From: Thalassobacter stenotrophicus | Lineage (GTDB): Bacteria; Pseudomonadota; Alphaproteobacteria; Rhodobacterales; Rhodobacteraceae | Assembly: GCF_001458315.1 (NCBI RefSeq) | Contig: NZ_CYRX01000033.1 | Span: forward strand, 496,001 to 560,000 | Length of the DNA stretch: 64,000 nt | Direction of reading: 5' to 3' | Shown: piece by piece, positions 43,027-53,614 of the stretch | Numbering within the stretch: the stretch's first letter is position 1 | Layout of the letters: the number at the start of each line of letters is the position of its first letter | Notes under the pieces: model-generated | Database searches by the model: none | What the model was told of the DNA's origin: nothing | The model's input: the letters and a program-made list of their open reading frames with translations, nothing else | Program-made: the position numbers and the translations under genes

Positions 43027-43751
43027 GCGGCCATGCTCCGGGCATCAAGGGCGTGCAGGCGGCGGCGGCGGATTTCCATCCGCGTGCGGTAGAGGACCAG
43101 TGTCACAAACAGGCACACAAAGCCCGCCATGGATATAACCGCTGGGTACCAGAACACGTTTGATATGTTCTGCTCCTTGTCCATTGAGAAGGTCGCCCCT
43201 TGGTGCAGGCCTTGGTTCCAGAACAGGACAGCGTAGCGCGACAAAAGGGCAAAGACGGACCCGACAAGGCAAAGCACCGAGGTCAAGTCGGCGGCGGCGT
43301 CGGGGTTTTCGATCGCCTCCCACAGGGCCATGTAGCCGATATAAAACAGAAAAAGGATCAAGAACGACGTCAGGCGCGGGTCCCATTCCCAGTAGGTGCC
43401 CCACATAGGCTTGCCCCAAATCGCACCCGTAAACAGGGCAATCAGTGTCATGACCATGCCGATGGGGGCTGCGGCGCGGGCGGCAAGCGCGCTGACATGG
43501 TGGCGTCGGATGATCCATATGAGGGAGCAGACCAGCATCATCAGCCACGCATTGATCGCCATCAGGGCGGCGGGCACGTGCAGGTAGATGATCTTGACCG
43601 TTGAACCTTGGCGGAAGTCATCGGGTGTGAAGAAGAAACCCCAAACAAGCCCCGTTACGATCAGCAAAGCTGACATCACAACGAGCGGCGGCAAGAGCCA
43701 CGATGAGGTCGCCATAAAACGGCGCGGATTGGCGTATTCCCACAAAGACAT
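43023..43751 (-). CDS. ccmC: Haem ABC exporter permease CcmC
   Basis: A 242-residue inner-membrane protein with six predicted helices that presents haem to CcmE. The tryptophan-rich haem motif GKPMWGTYWEWDPRLTSFLI is visible at about residues 112-131, and the two flanking His ligands are in KIIYLHVPAALMAI and GLHQGATFS. Length is typical. It lies downstream of ccmB after a 55-base gap and overlaps ccmD. Confidence 0.96.
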   Translation of the reverse strand: MSLWEYANPRRFMATSSWLLPPLVVMSALLIVTGLVWGFFFTPDDFRQGSTVKIIYLHVPAALMAINAWLMMLVCSLIWIIRRHHVSALAARAAAPIGMVMTLIALFTGAIWGKPMWGTYWEWDPRLTSFLILFLFYIGYMALWEAIENPDAAADLTSVLCLVGSVFALLSRYAVLFWNQGLHQGATFSMDKEQNISNVFWYPAVISMAGFVCLFVTLVLYRTRMEIRRRRLHALDARSMAA

Positions 43752-43806
43752 GGGGTGAAATTATGGGGCCGGCCCAGCAGCGACAAGGGACAAAGCGGGA
43801 GGGGTG

Positions 43807-44463
43807 TTAGCGCAAATTGACGCGGAGGGCGGCAGCCGTTGCGAATGGCAGCAACGCGACAGTGCCCAACGTGATGCCCGCAAGAAACGCAAGCGGGGTC
43901 GCTGTTGCCAGCCCATCGGCACCGCGTTTGACGACTTCAGCGCCGAAAATTAGCGTAGGGATATAGAGCGGTAAGACCAACAGCGACATGAGCAACCCGC
44001 CACGTTTGAGGCCGACGGTCAGGGCCGCCCCAAACGTACCCAGCCACGAAAGCGCGGGTGTGCCGACGAACAGCGACAGGATCAGCCACGACATGGCCTC
44101 CACTGGAAGGCTCAGAAATAGCCCAAGCAGAGGCGAGATCGCCACAAGTGGCAGGCCAGTCGTGATCCAATGCGCGAGCGCTTTGGATACTGCGACGCCC
44201 TCCAGCGGTAGCGGGGCGGTGGCCAACAGGTCCAGCGAGCCGTCCTCCCAATCCAGAGCGAACACCCGGTCGAGTGACAAAAGACACGCCAGCAACGCGC
44301 CGAGCCAGAGAATGCCCGGTGCAATCACGCCCAAGGTGACCGAGTTCGGGCCAACCCCGAAGGGCACCAAGACCGTCACGATCAGGAAAAACGCAAGCCC
44401 CAGCCCAAAGCCGCCGCCTGCACGGAAGGCGAGCGCGAGGTCACGGCGCAACAGGGCGATCAT
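43807..44463 (-). CDS. ccmB: Haem ABC exporter permease CcmB
   Basis: A 218-residue inner-membrane protein with six predicted helices. The start [20 protein letters not shown] and the region [26 protein letters not shown] are diagnostic of Ccm[33 protein letters not shown] follows. With CcmA it forms the ABC transporter part of the system I cytochrome c maturation machinery. The start overlaps the ccmA stop by 4 bases. Confidence 0.96.
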   Translation of the reverse strand: MIALLRRDLALAFRAGGGFGLGLAFFLIVTVLVPFGVGPNSVTLGVIAPGILWLGALLACLLSLDRVFALDWEDGSLDLLATAPLPLEGVAVSKALAHWITTGLPLVAISPLLGLFLSLPVEAMSWLILSLFVGTPALSWLGTFGAALTVGLKRGGLLMSLLVLPLYIPTLIFGAEVVKRGADGLATATPLAFLAGITLGTVALLPFATAAALRVNLR

Positions 44464-45092
44464 TCGAAGGCCTCCTCAAACGGGTCGTCGGTTTGGCGAC
44501 CGGACAGTTTGGTAAAGGGGCTGATGTCGAGCACGCGGGCAGTCGGCAGGCCAAGGTCGATATGGGTCGCGATCAGGGCAGAGCCACCCCGAGCCAAATG
44601 GGCCTCAACAGCGCGGGCAAAGCGCGCAACGTTTTCGACATCGAGGCTGACGGTTGGTTCATCCATGACCCAGATGGGCCGCCCGGTGACGACCATGCGC
44701 GCAAGCGATAGGCGACGCTTTTGCCCCGCAGATAGGGCGCCGGCGCGGCGGTCGCGCAAAGTCTCAAGGTCAAAGGTTGCGATGGCTGTTTCTACAGCAT
44801 GCGCACGGTCGCTTTCAAAGACTGCGGCCCAGAAGGCGAGGTTTTCCGCGACGCTCAGCTGTGCCTTGAGCCCATCGGCGTGGGCGGCGTAGGCGATGGT
44901 GTCTTCGGGTGCGTTGATCTGGCCCTCTAGCGGTGGCGTTAACCCCGCAAGGCAGCGCAGCAATGTCGTTTTGCCCGCGCCGTTCGGGCCGCGCAGGATC
45001 AACGCCTCGCCTGCGGCGACTTCAAACGTCACCCCTTCGAGGATGCGCAATTGCCCGCGGCGGCAGGCCAGGTTCGTGACGGACCATTCCAT
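44460..45092 (-). CDS. ccmA: Haem ABC exporter ATP-binding protein CcmA
   Basis: A 210-residue ABC ATPase. Walker [19 protein letters not shown]. Signature: [16 protein letters not shown]. Walker [14 protein letters not shown], followed by the H-loop ATHIDLG. ECRRGQ-type beginnings in CcmA correspond here to [21 protein letters not shown] hydrolysis drives release of holo-CcmE. It is the first gene of the leftward ccmABCDG operon and is divergent from acnA. Confidence 0.96.
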   Translation of the reverse strand: MEWSVTNLACRRGQLRILEGVTFEVAAGEALILRGPNGAGKTTLLRCLAGLTPPLEGQINAPEDTIAYAAHADGLKAQLSVAENLAFWAAVFESDRAHAVETAIATFDLETLRDRRAGALSAGQKRRLSLARMVVTGRPIWVMDEPTVSLDVENVARFARAVEAHLARGGSALIATHIDLGLPTARVLDISPFTKLSGRQTDDPFEEAFE

Positions 45093-45256
45093 GGCTCCGG
45101 TCTAACCCCCTCATGCCACGACTGAAACCCCCGTTTCATCGCCGCGTTGGGCTGCGGCTATCGCTTTTGCAAACGCGACTGGGCCTCGCGCCCTTGTGGA
45201 CGCCACAAAACCTCCCAAATTTGATATAAAGACATTCACATTAGGAGGAGCCCACC

Positions 45257-47947
<2,691 letters not shown>

Positions 47948-47968
47948 GCGCGCAGCCAAACCGATTAG

Positions 47969-47993
47969 GCCCCGCCGGATGATATGGCGGGGC
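47969..47993. terminator. Hairpin after acnA
   Basis: GCCCCGCC (47969-47976) pairs perfectly with GGCGGGGC (47986-47993), 22 bases after the acnA stop. No U-tract follows on either strand, so it may act as a 3' end stabiliser or a weak terminator between acnA and the convergent small gene. Confidence 0.65.
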
Positions 47994-48013
47994 TGATATG
48001 CAGGCGGCCGAGG

Positions 48014-48196
48014 CTAGACCGGCATATTGTCCCACATGTCGTCATCGGCTTCCTCAACCTTTGGGGCAGGCTCGCTACGGTCCTGAAACAATGCAGGCTG
48101 AAGCAGCATTTTCTGCATTTCGATCATCTGACGCGACCATAGATCAATCGTTTCAGCGGTCGGTGTGTCGGGGGCAGTCCGTGGTAGGGTGGCCAT
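48014..48196 (-). CDS. Small hypothetical protein
   Basis: A 60-residue protein starting MATLPRTAPDTPTAETIDLW. The start at 48196 has TAAGGAGGAACACG upstream, a near-perfect RBS, which favours it over the ATG 30 bases further out. It has one amphipathic stretch (LWSRQMIEMQKMLLQPALFQ) and an acidic tail (EEADDDMWDNMPV). No signal peptide or domain is seen. It is convergent with acnA and divergent from the sulfurtransferase gene. The function is unknown. Confidence 0.7.
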   Translation of the reverse strand: MATLPRTAPDTPTAETIDLWSRQMIEMQKMLLQPALFQDRSEPAPKVEEADDDMWDNMPV

Positions 48197-48426
48197 CGTG
48201 TTCCTCCTTATTGAGACCTTTGGCAACAGTATGCCCCGGATGTGTGACAGGTTCTTTGCGGTGCATCAGATGAGTGACGTTTTTTGTGCTTACCCACAGG
48301 TTGAATAATTGGAGCCGCGCTAGAGTTTGGGCGTGGGAGCAGTTGAACCGGCGCGCGTCTCGGTCCACGATGGTGCCAACCTGCAGGGCGAACCCGCCCG
48401 CACCACCGGAAGACACCTAAGGAGTA

Positions 48427-48858
48427 ATGATGGATCTTAGACAATTAGCGCCCGGCTTTTTTGCGGCACCGCAATTGGAGCCCTCAGACATGGCGGCGCT
48501 GGCCGCACAGGGCGTGACGACCGTAATTTGTAACCGCCCCGAGGTGGAGAACCCTCCGCCACTACAGGCCGCCGCGATGCAACAGGCCGCTGAGGCGGCA
48601 GGCCTCGCGTTTGTGTTCAACCCTATCACGATGGGCGCTATGACGATGGACAACGTGGAGGAGCAATCCGAGGCGATGGCCGGCAGCGAAGGCGCGGTCG
48701 TGGCCTATTGTGCGTCGGGCACACGTTCTGCGATCATGTGGGCCTTGGCGCAGGCGGGGCAAATGCCCACCGATGACATCCTGAGCGCGACGGCCTCTGG
48801 GGGATATCAACTGGACGGGCTGCGCGGGCAGATTGACGCGCTCGCGGCTGAGGCATGA
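48427..48858 (+). CDS. TIGR01244-type sulfurtransferase / phosphatase-like protein
   Basis: A 143-residue protein of the TIGR01244 (beta-lactamase hydrolase-like) family, with a rhodanese/dual-specificity-phosphatase-like fold. The N-terminal DLRQLAPGFFAAPQLEPSDM is typical, ICNRPEVENPP follows, and the catalytic loop is YCASGTRSAIMWAL (C-x-x-G-x-R-S) at about residues 94-107. AAGGAG lies just before the ATG. It overlaps the first nitrile hydratase gene by 4 bases (ATGA), so it belongs to that operon; a link to NHase function is not established. Confidence 0.85.
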   Translation: MMDLRQLAPGFFAAPQLEPSDMAALAAQGVTTVICNRPEVENPPPLQAAAMQQAAEAAGLAFVFNPITMGAMTMDNVEEQSEAMAGSEGAVVAYCASGTRSAIMWALAQAGQMPTDDILSATASGGYQLDGLRGQIDALAAEA

Positions 48859-49196
48859 GCGGGCTGGACGGCAAACGCTGGCACGATATGGGTGGCGCGC
48901 TTGCCGGGCCAATCCCGCAGGATGACCATGACTTTGCCCTTTGGGAAAAGCGGGTAGATGCGTTGATGATCCTCGCCTCAGGTGCGGGACATTTTACCGT
49001 GGATGGGCTGCGTCGCGCGCTGGAAGACATGGGCGAGGCGGCCTTTGAAACCATGACCTACTATGAGCGTTGGGTTGCGGCGATCAATCAAAACCTGTTG
49101 GAGCAGGGGGTCTATTCGATCGCTGAGTTGGGCGAAAAGATGCAGGCCGTGCAGGCGCGCGGTGAGACCTACGGTGAGGCGAGCAATGCTGGATAA
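48855..49196 (+). CDS. Nitrile hydratase beta subunit, N-terminal part (split gene)
   Basis: A 113-residue protein that matches only the N-terminal helical half of the nitrile hydratase beta subunit: WHDMGGALAGPI, DFALWEKRVDAL, FTVDGLRRALEDMG, TYYERWVAAINQNLLEQGV and YSIAELGEKM. In ordinary NHases this half continues into an SH3-like C-terminal domain; here the frame stops and the C-terminal domain is a separate gene that overlaps by 11 bases. The N-terminal half is also related to NHase activator proteins, so an accessory role is the alternative. It overlaps the upstream sulfurtransferase gene by 4 bases. Confidence 0.82.
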   Translation: MSGLDGKRWHDMGGALAGPIPQDDHDFALWEKRVDALMILASGAGHFTVDGLRRALEDMGEAAFETMTYYERWVAAINQNLLEQGVYSIAELGEKMQAVQARGETYGEASNAG

Positions 49197-49449
49197 GGTA
49201 CGGGTGCGCACTTGGGCACCGCCGGGGCATGTTCGCACGCCCAGCTACCTGCGCGGCAAAATCGGCGAGGTTGAGCGGACCTTGGGCCCGTTTGGCAACC
49301 CCGAGCAGCTTGCATATGGTCTGCGGGCGGACCCTTTGGCTCTGTACCGGGTGCGGTTTCGGATGGGCGATGTTTGGGGGGCAGATGCAGAGCGTCCCGA
49401 AGATGTGCTTGAGGCGGAAATCTATGCCCATTGGCTTGAGCCCGTTTGA
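49186..49449 (+). CDS. Nitrile hydratase beta subunit, C-terminal part (split gene)
   Basis: An 87-residue protein equal to the SH3-like C-terminal domain of the NHase beta subunit: DKVRVRTWAPPGHVRTPSYLRG, KIGEVERTLGPFGNPEQLA, LYRVRFRMGDVWG, VLEAEIYAHWLEP. Its ATG at 49186 lies inside the end of the N-terminal gene, in another frame. Both halves keep their conserved residues, which argues against random decay. They would assemble with the alpha subunit to form the active site. Confidence 0.85.
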   Translation: MLDKVRVRTWAPPGHVRTPSYLRGKIGEVERTLGPFGNPEQLAYGLRADPLALYRVRFRMGDVWGADAERPEDVLEAEIYAHWLEPV

Positions 49450-49499
49450 TGGCGTTGGAATTTTGAGTATTTTTGGAACAAAGGAGGGAGGGGTGCGCG

Positions 49500-50141
49500 A
49501 TGCCACATGATCACCATGACCATGATGAATTGAGCCCGTCTGGCCATCCTTACCGTGCAGATCAAGACGGACCGCTGAGCTATTGGCAGGTCATGGAGAT
49601 CGCGGTGCGGGAATTGATGATCGAAAAGGGCGTGACAACGGCGGAGGCTGTGTCGGCCCAGATTGAGGCGATGGATGCGCGCAATCCTGCGCACGGGGCC
49701 GCAGTTGTGGCGAGGGCTTGGGTTGATCCCGCGTTTCGGGCGCGGCTGTTGGCGGATGGGTCGGCGGCCTGCGCCGAGATGGGGTTCGATGTAGGGCCTA
49801 TGCGTTTGATCGCGATCGAGAACACGGCGGACGTTCACAACGTGGTCGTTTGTACGCTGTGTTCTTGTTATCCGCGTAACTTGTTGGGCTTGCCGCCTGA
49901 TTGGTACAAATCGCGGGCGTACCGGTCCCGCACTGTGCGTGAGCCGCGTAAAGTGTTGTCTGAGTTCGGCTTGGAGCTGCCCGCGGGAGTTACACTGCGA
50001 GTGCATGATAGTACGGCGGATATGCGGTATCTTGTGGTGCCCGCGCGGCCCGAGGGCACTGCGGATTTGAGCGAGGCTGACCTTGCTGCGTTGGTCACGC
50101 GGGACGCTATGATTGGCGTTGGTGTGGCCAAAGCGCCCTAA
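49500..50141 (+). CDS. nthA: Nitrile hydratase alpha subunit, cobalt type
   Basis: A 213-residue alpha subunit that binds the catalytic metal. The metal loop is VVCTLCSCYPRNLLGLPPDW; the Thr in CTLCSC is typical of the cobalt enzymes (iron forms have Ser). The two later Cys residues are normally oxidised to sulfinic/sulfenic acid. WYKSRAYRSRTVREPRKVL and LRVHDSTADMRYLV complete the family pattern. The first 12 residues are His/Asp rich (MPHDHHDHDE). It hydrates nitriles to amides. GGAGGGAGGGG precedes the ATG. Convergent with DUF1223, sharing 4 bases. Confidence 0.95.
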   Translation: MPHDHHDHDELSPSGHPYRADQDGPLSYWQVMEIAVRELMIEKGVTTAEAVSAQIEAMDARNPAHGAAVVARAWVDPAFRARLLADGSAACAEMGFDVGPMRLIAIENTADVHNVVVCTLCSCYPRNLLGLPPDWYKSRAYRSRTVREPRKVLSEFGLELPAGVTLRVHDSTADMRYLVVPARPEGTADLSEADLAALVTRDAMIGVGVAKAP

Positions 50142-50833
50142 TCGATGCGTAGCGTCGCAAGGTAGGGGCCATAGTTTTCCCCTTGGGCAAGCACCACGCG
50201 CCGCGCCGGTGGTTCGGGCGCGGGGGGCAGTGTGACCGTTAGAGGGCGCGCGCCATCAAAGCGTTCAAGTGCGGTCCAATCCGTTACGACATGCGTATAG
50301 GTCACAGATTTGCCTGCGTTCTCACCGGAGGTGATGTCCACGGTTTGTGACGGCGTATAGGTCACAAGTATGATCCGAGCGGGCGGGTCGATTGGATTGT
50401 CAGCCTCTGCACGAATGGTAATGCCGTTCGGCCCTGAAGCCACCGTCATGCGCATGGCGGGCGCGCGTTCCGTGTGGGCCGCAATCTGTTCCATGACTTG
50501 CATCGGTTTGGCGCCTGCCACGTGGTCGGTGCCGCCCACCACCATATGCGGCGTGTAGACGACGGTACTGCCAGCGGCGCGGGCATACCCCTTTTGACGT
50601 TTTCCAAAGGCCGGCTGGGCAAAGGTGTCGGGCCAACCGATATAATCCCAATAGTCCACGTGCAAAGCCAGTGCGATAACGTCCTCATTGCGGCCCAACT
50701 CACCCAGCAGCGCATCTGCGGGTGGGCAAGAGGAGCACCCCTGCGAGGTGAAAAGCTCCACCACCACGGGATCAGCCTGAACGGCGGATAGGGGAAGAAG
50801 GGCAAGAACGCAGGCCGCGAGAGTGTGACGCAT
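50138..50833 (-). CDS. DUF1223 periplasmic thioredoxin-like protein
   Basis: A 231-residue protein with a signal peptide (HTLAACVLALLPLSAVQA). The DUF1223 core is VVVELFTSQGCSSCPPADALLGEL with a CSSC redox pair, then ALHVDYWDYIGWPDTFAQPAF and the cis-Pro region VYTPHMVVGG. The start at 50833 is chosen because it gives a signal peptide directly; a longer frame adds 43 unlikely residues. Function is unknown; a periplasmic redox role is inferred. The stop shares bases with the convergent nthA stop. Confidence 0.88.
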   Translation of the reverse strand: MRHTLAACVLALLPLSAVQADPVVVELFTSQGCSSCPPADALLGELGRNEDVIALALHVDYWDYIGWPDTFAQPAFGKRQKGYARAAGSTVVYTPHMVVGGTDHVAGAKPMQVMEQIAAHTERAPAMRMTVASGPNGITIRAEADNPIDPPARIILVTYTPSQTVDITSGENAGKSVTYTHVVTDWTALERFDGARPLTVTLPPAPEPPARRVVLAQGENYGPYLATLRID

Positions 50834-50912
50834 CAAGATGGCTCCGATGTTTGGTAATCTTGCATATAGAGCAGCCCACGGCGCAACGCCAATCAAGCAA
50901 TTGCGAGCGGTG

Positions 50913-51362
50913 TCAAAGCCAGCGGCGCGTGCGGGAGATATAGTCAAGCGCGGTGTCGCCAAACGTCAGGTGCAAGGCGATCTCTTCGGGTTCGATGAAG
51001 CGACGTTGCAAGATGAGGGCGAAGATCGCGGGCAGGGGCAATGTGATCAGGGCACCGTGCCAGAAAACGGCTGCGGCGGCGATGGCGACCATGCCCAGAT
51101 AGATCGGGTTGCGGGTTACTTTGTATGGCCCCTCAACGATGAGGACGCGTGGGGTGTGGTGCGGCTCAATCGTGGTTTGCTTTTGGTAAAACCATGACGC
51201 GGACCAGACGATGAGCCCTAGGCCCAGCAGAAGTAAGATGACCGAGATGAATGTGGCGACTGGCCCTGCAAAAGTAGCGAGTGGTAGCCACGAGGCAAGC
51301 GCCCACGTCAGGAGCAAACAGGCCAGCAGCCAAAGTGGCGGGAGGTCGGGAAACCCTTTCAT
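50913..51362 (-). CDS. Isoprenylcysteine methyltransferase (ICMT)-like membrane protein
   Basis: A 149-residue membrane protein with four or five predicted helices. The conserved ICMT/PEMT motif is GPYKVTRNPIYLGMVAIAAA at about residues 79-98, which binds S-adenosylmethionine, and RRFIEPEEIALHLTFGDTALDY follows. Bacterial members methylate unknown, probably lipid-like, substrates. It is a stand-alone gene upstream of DUF1223 on the same strand. Confidence 0.87.
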   Translation of the reverse strand: MKGFPDLPPLWLLACLLLTWALASWLPLATFAGPVATFISVILLLLGLGLIVWSASWFYQKQTTIEPHHTPRVLIVEGPYKVTRNPIYLGMVAIAAAAVFWHGALITLPLPAIFALILQRRFIEPEEIALHLTFGDTALDYISRTRRWL

Positions 51363-51571
51363 CGTGGCCAACACCGATCAAGCGGCTGCCACGCATGCGC
51401 AAACTGCGGCGCTGAGGTCACAAGGGGATGCAAACATTCCATTCGCCCTGGTCGCAAGCGGCAAGAGACTTGTCAACGGCGCTGCGGCTGCGAACACTTA
51501 GGTATTATTGACGGATCAGCTTTGCGCGCGGTGTATTTGAGCGCGCGGGTTGGCACAGACCGAGGCATTTG

Positions 51572-53614
51572 ATGAAAGATAGCATGACCCAAACGCGGCC
51601 CCAATTTGTGAACCGCTATGATCAGCGAGGTGTTGCAATTATCACGTTGGCGCATCCTCCGCGGAATGGGCTGGAGCCGGAGGTCATTGCCGAGGCTCAA
51701 TCGGTTGTTCAGGCGGCGCTGTTAGATGCTGATGTGCGGGCATTGGTGATCAAGGGTGGGGGCACGGGTTTCGCGTCAGGCGCGGATTTGCGTGGCGCGG
51801 TGGTGCGGCCGGATCCGGCATTGTCGGCGCTGTGCCGGATGCTTGAGGACGCGCGCAAGCCGACTGTCGCCGCGATCCATGGGGCTGCGATTGGCCCGGG
51901 ACTAGAGTTGGCGCTGGCCTGCCACTTTCGCGTCGCACAAGTGGATACGCAATTCTCATTCCCGGACATCGCGCTGGGCTGGTTGCCTGCGGCGGGCGGA
52001 ATACAAAGGTTAACGCGGATTGTCGGCGGGCGTGCCGCCATGAGCGCGCTGCTGGGTGGGCGCGCATTCGGCACGCGGCGGGCTAAACAATTGGGACTTT
52101 TGGATATAGTCACCCAAGGCGCACCATTGGACGCCGCGATAACACGGGCCTTGCAGGTTGCCCCGCGCCCGACGCGAAAACGGTTGGATGCCTTGGTTCA
52201 TTCAAAGCTGGATCTTGAGGCTCTGGCCGCGGAGCGGACCAAGCGGGCTGTTGTTGATGCACCAACTGCTGCGCCACGTGCAATTCTGGCCTGTATTGAG
52301 GCCGCTTTGACGGATGATATGGCATCTGGTTTTCGGCTGGAGGCACGATTGGCGGCAACCTGTGCAGAGGACCCGGCCGCGCGGGCTCTGCGTGCTATCT
52401 TTCTTGCGCGGCGGGATGCGGTGCGGCCCAATGCCTTAGATATAGGGCAGGTTTCGGTCGGGCGGCTTGGGCTAGTGGCAAGCGGTGACGCGCAGAGTGA
52501 TCGGATCGCCGCCCTTTTGGGAGCCCGCGCTTTGCGTGCGAATTTGGCATTGGTCGTGGGCGGCGATGATCCTGATGCTCGTGCTAGGCTGAATGCTCAG
52601 ATTGAGCGTCACCTCCAGCGGTCTGAGGTTGCGGGTCATCTTTCGGCCGGACGCCTCAATGCCCTAATGAATGGGATTAACCTAGTCGAAAACTTGCAGG
52701 ATATCGGGTCATGCGATGTGGTGTTTATGGGCGGGGTGCGGCCTGATGTGCTTGCACATATGCGGGGCGATGCAGTCTGCTTGTGCCCGTCGGACGGACA
52801 GGTCGTGCCTGCGCCGCTGGCTGCTCAAGTGTTGCCCTGTCGGGGGTTGATGGCGCCGCGCGCGGTGTTGGAGCTGTGCCCGTCTGAGACTACCAGCCCA
52901 GAGGCGCGGGCCCTTGGCCTCGCATTAGCGCGTGCATTAGATCAGCCCGCGATTGAGGTTCCAGCAGGCAAGCCACCGGTGTTGCCTGCGCTTGAGGCAG
53001 CTTGGCTCGTGGCCGCAGATCATTTGCTTATGGCGGGGGCGAGCGTGGCGCAGATCGACGCGGCTTTTGCCAAGGCTGGCTGGCGCGAGGGGCCGTTTGT
53101 ACGGCAAGACCGCTTCGGCATTGTGGCCACTCGGACCCGCATCGCACAGGCCGCGGCGCATCAGTCGGAAGGCGGCATCAAACTAGCCGCATCCTTGATC
53201 GCGGCGGGGCAAAACGGGATCAAATCCGGCTTGGGCTATTACACGTGGGACGCCGGTGAACTTGTGGGCGAAAATCCGGCGGTTCAATCGGCGATCGCGC
53301 TTTTGCAGCCTGCCCAAAAACCGGTCCTTGATGCCGATATCGTGCCCTATTGCGCGGCGGCGATTAGCAATCAAGCGGCGCGGATTTTGGGCGCGCAGGG
53401 TGTTGCCCGCGCCTCTGACCTAGATGTGGCGGCTGTGTTTGGCTTGGGTTGGCCGCGCGCTCAGGGCGGTCCCATTTGGGCGGCTGAGGATGAGGGGCTG
53501 GGCCTTCTTCTGAGCCGTATCTGGGGCTATAGCACGCGCGATTCCACGTTTTGGCAGCCCGCCCCACTGCTCGAAAACGCCGTGGCCAAGATGCGGGAAA
53601 CGCTTGTGCCCTAA
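51572..53614 (+). CDS. FadJ-like fusion protein with degenerate dehydrogenase half
   Basis: A 680-residue protein with the FadB/FadJ layout. Residues 10-200 form an enoyl-CoA hydratase domain: GGTGFASGADLRG, AAIHGAAIGPGLELALAC (first catalytic Glu kept) and FPDIALGWLPAAGGIQRL, where the usual second Glu is Asp. The region 290-560 aligns with the 3-hydroxyacyl-CoA dehydrogenase domain but lacks G-x-G-x-x-G (here VGRLGLVASGDAQSD) and H-F-F-x-P (here VLPCRGLMAPRAVLEL). The C-terminal helices are still recognisable (NGIKSGLGYYTWDAG). NAD-dependent oxidation is therefore unlikely. The start at 51572 is supported only by a weak GAGG. Convergent with the SnoaL gene, sharing stop-codon bases. Confidence 0.85.
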   Translation: MKDSMTQTRPQFVNRYDQRGVAIITLAHPPRNGLEPEVIAEAQSVVQAALLDADVRALVIKGGGTGFASGADLRGAVVRPDPALSALCRMLEDARKPTVAAIHGAAIGPGLELALACHFRVAQVDTQFSFPDIALGWLPAAGGIQRLTRIVGGRAAMSALLGGRAFGTRRAKQLGLLDIVTQGAPLDAAITRALQVAPRPTRKRLDALVHSKLDLEALAAERTKRAVVDAPTAAPRAILACIEAALTDDMASGFRLEARLAATCAEDPAARALRAIFLARRDAVRPNALDIGQVSVGRLGLVASGDAQSDRIAALLGARALRANLALVVGGDDPDARARLNAQIERHLQRSEVAGHLSAGRLNALMNGINLVENLQDIGSCDVVFMGGVRPDVLAHMRGDAVCLCPSDGQVVPAPLAAQVLPCRGLMAPRAVLELCPSETTSPEARALGLALARALDQPAIEVPAGKPPVLPALEAAWLVAADHLLMAGASVAQIDAAFAKAGWREGPFVRQDRFGIVATRTRIAQAAAHQSEGGIKLAASLIAAGQNGIKSGLGYYTWDAGELVGENPAVQSAIALLQPAQKPVLDADIVPYCAAAISNQAARILGAQGVARASDLDVAAVFGLGWPRAQGGPIWAAEDEGLGLLLSRIWGYSTRDSTFWQPAPLLENAVAKMRETLVP

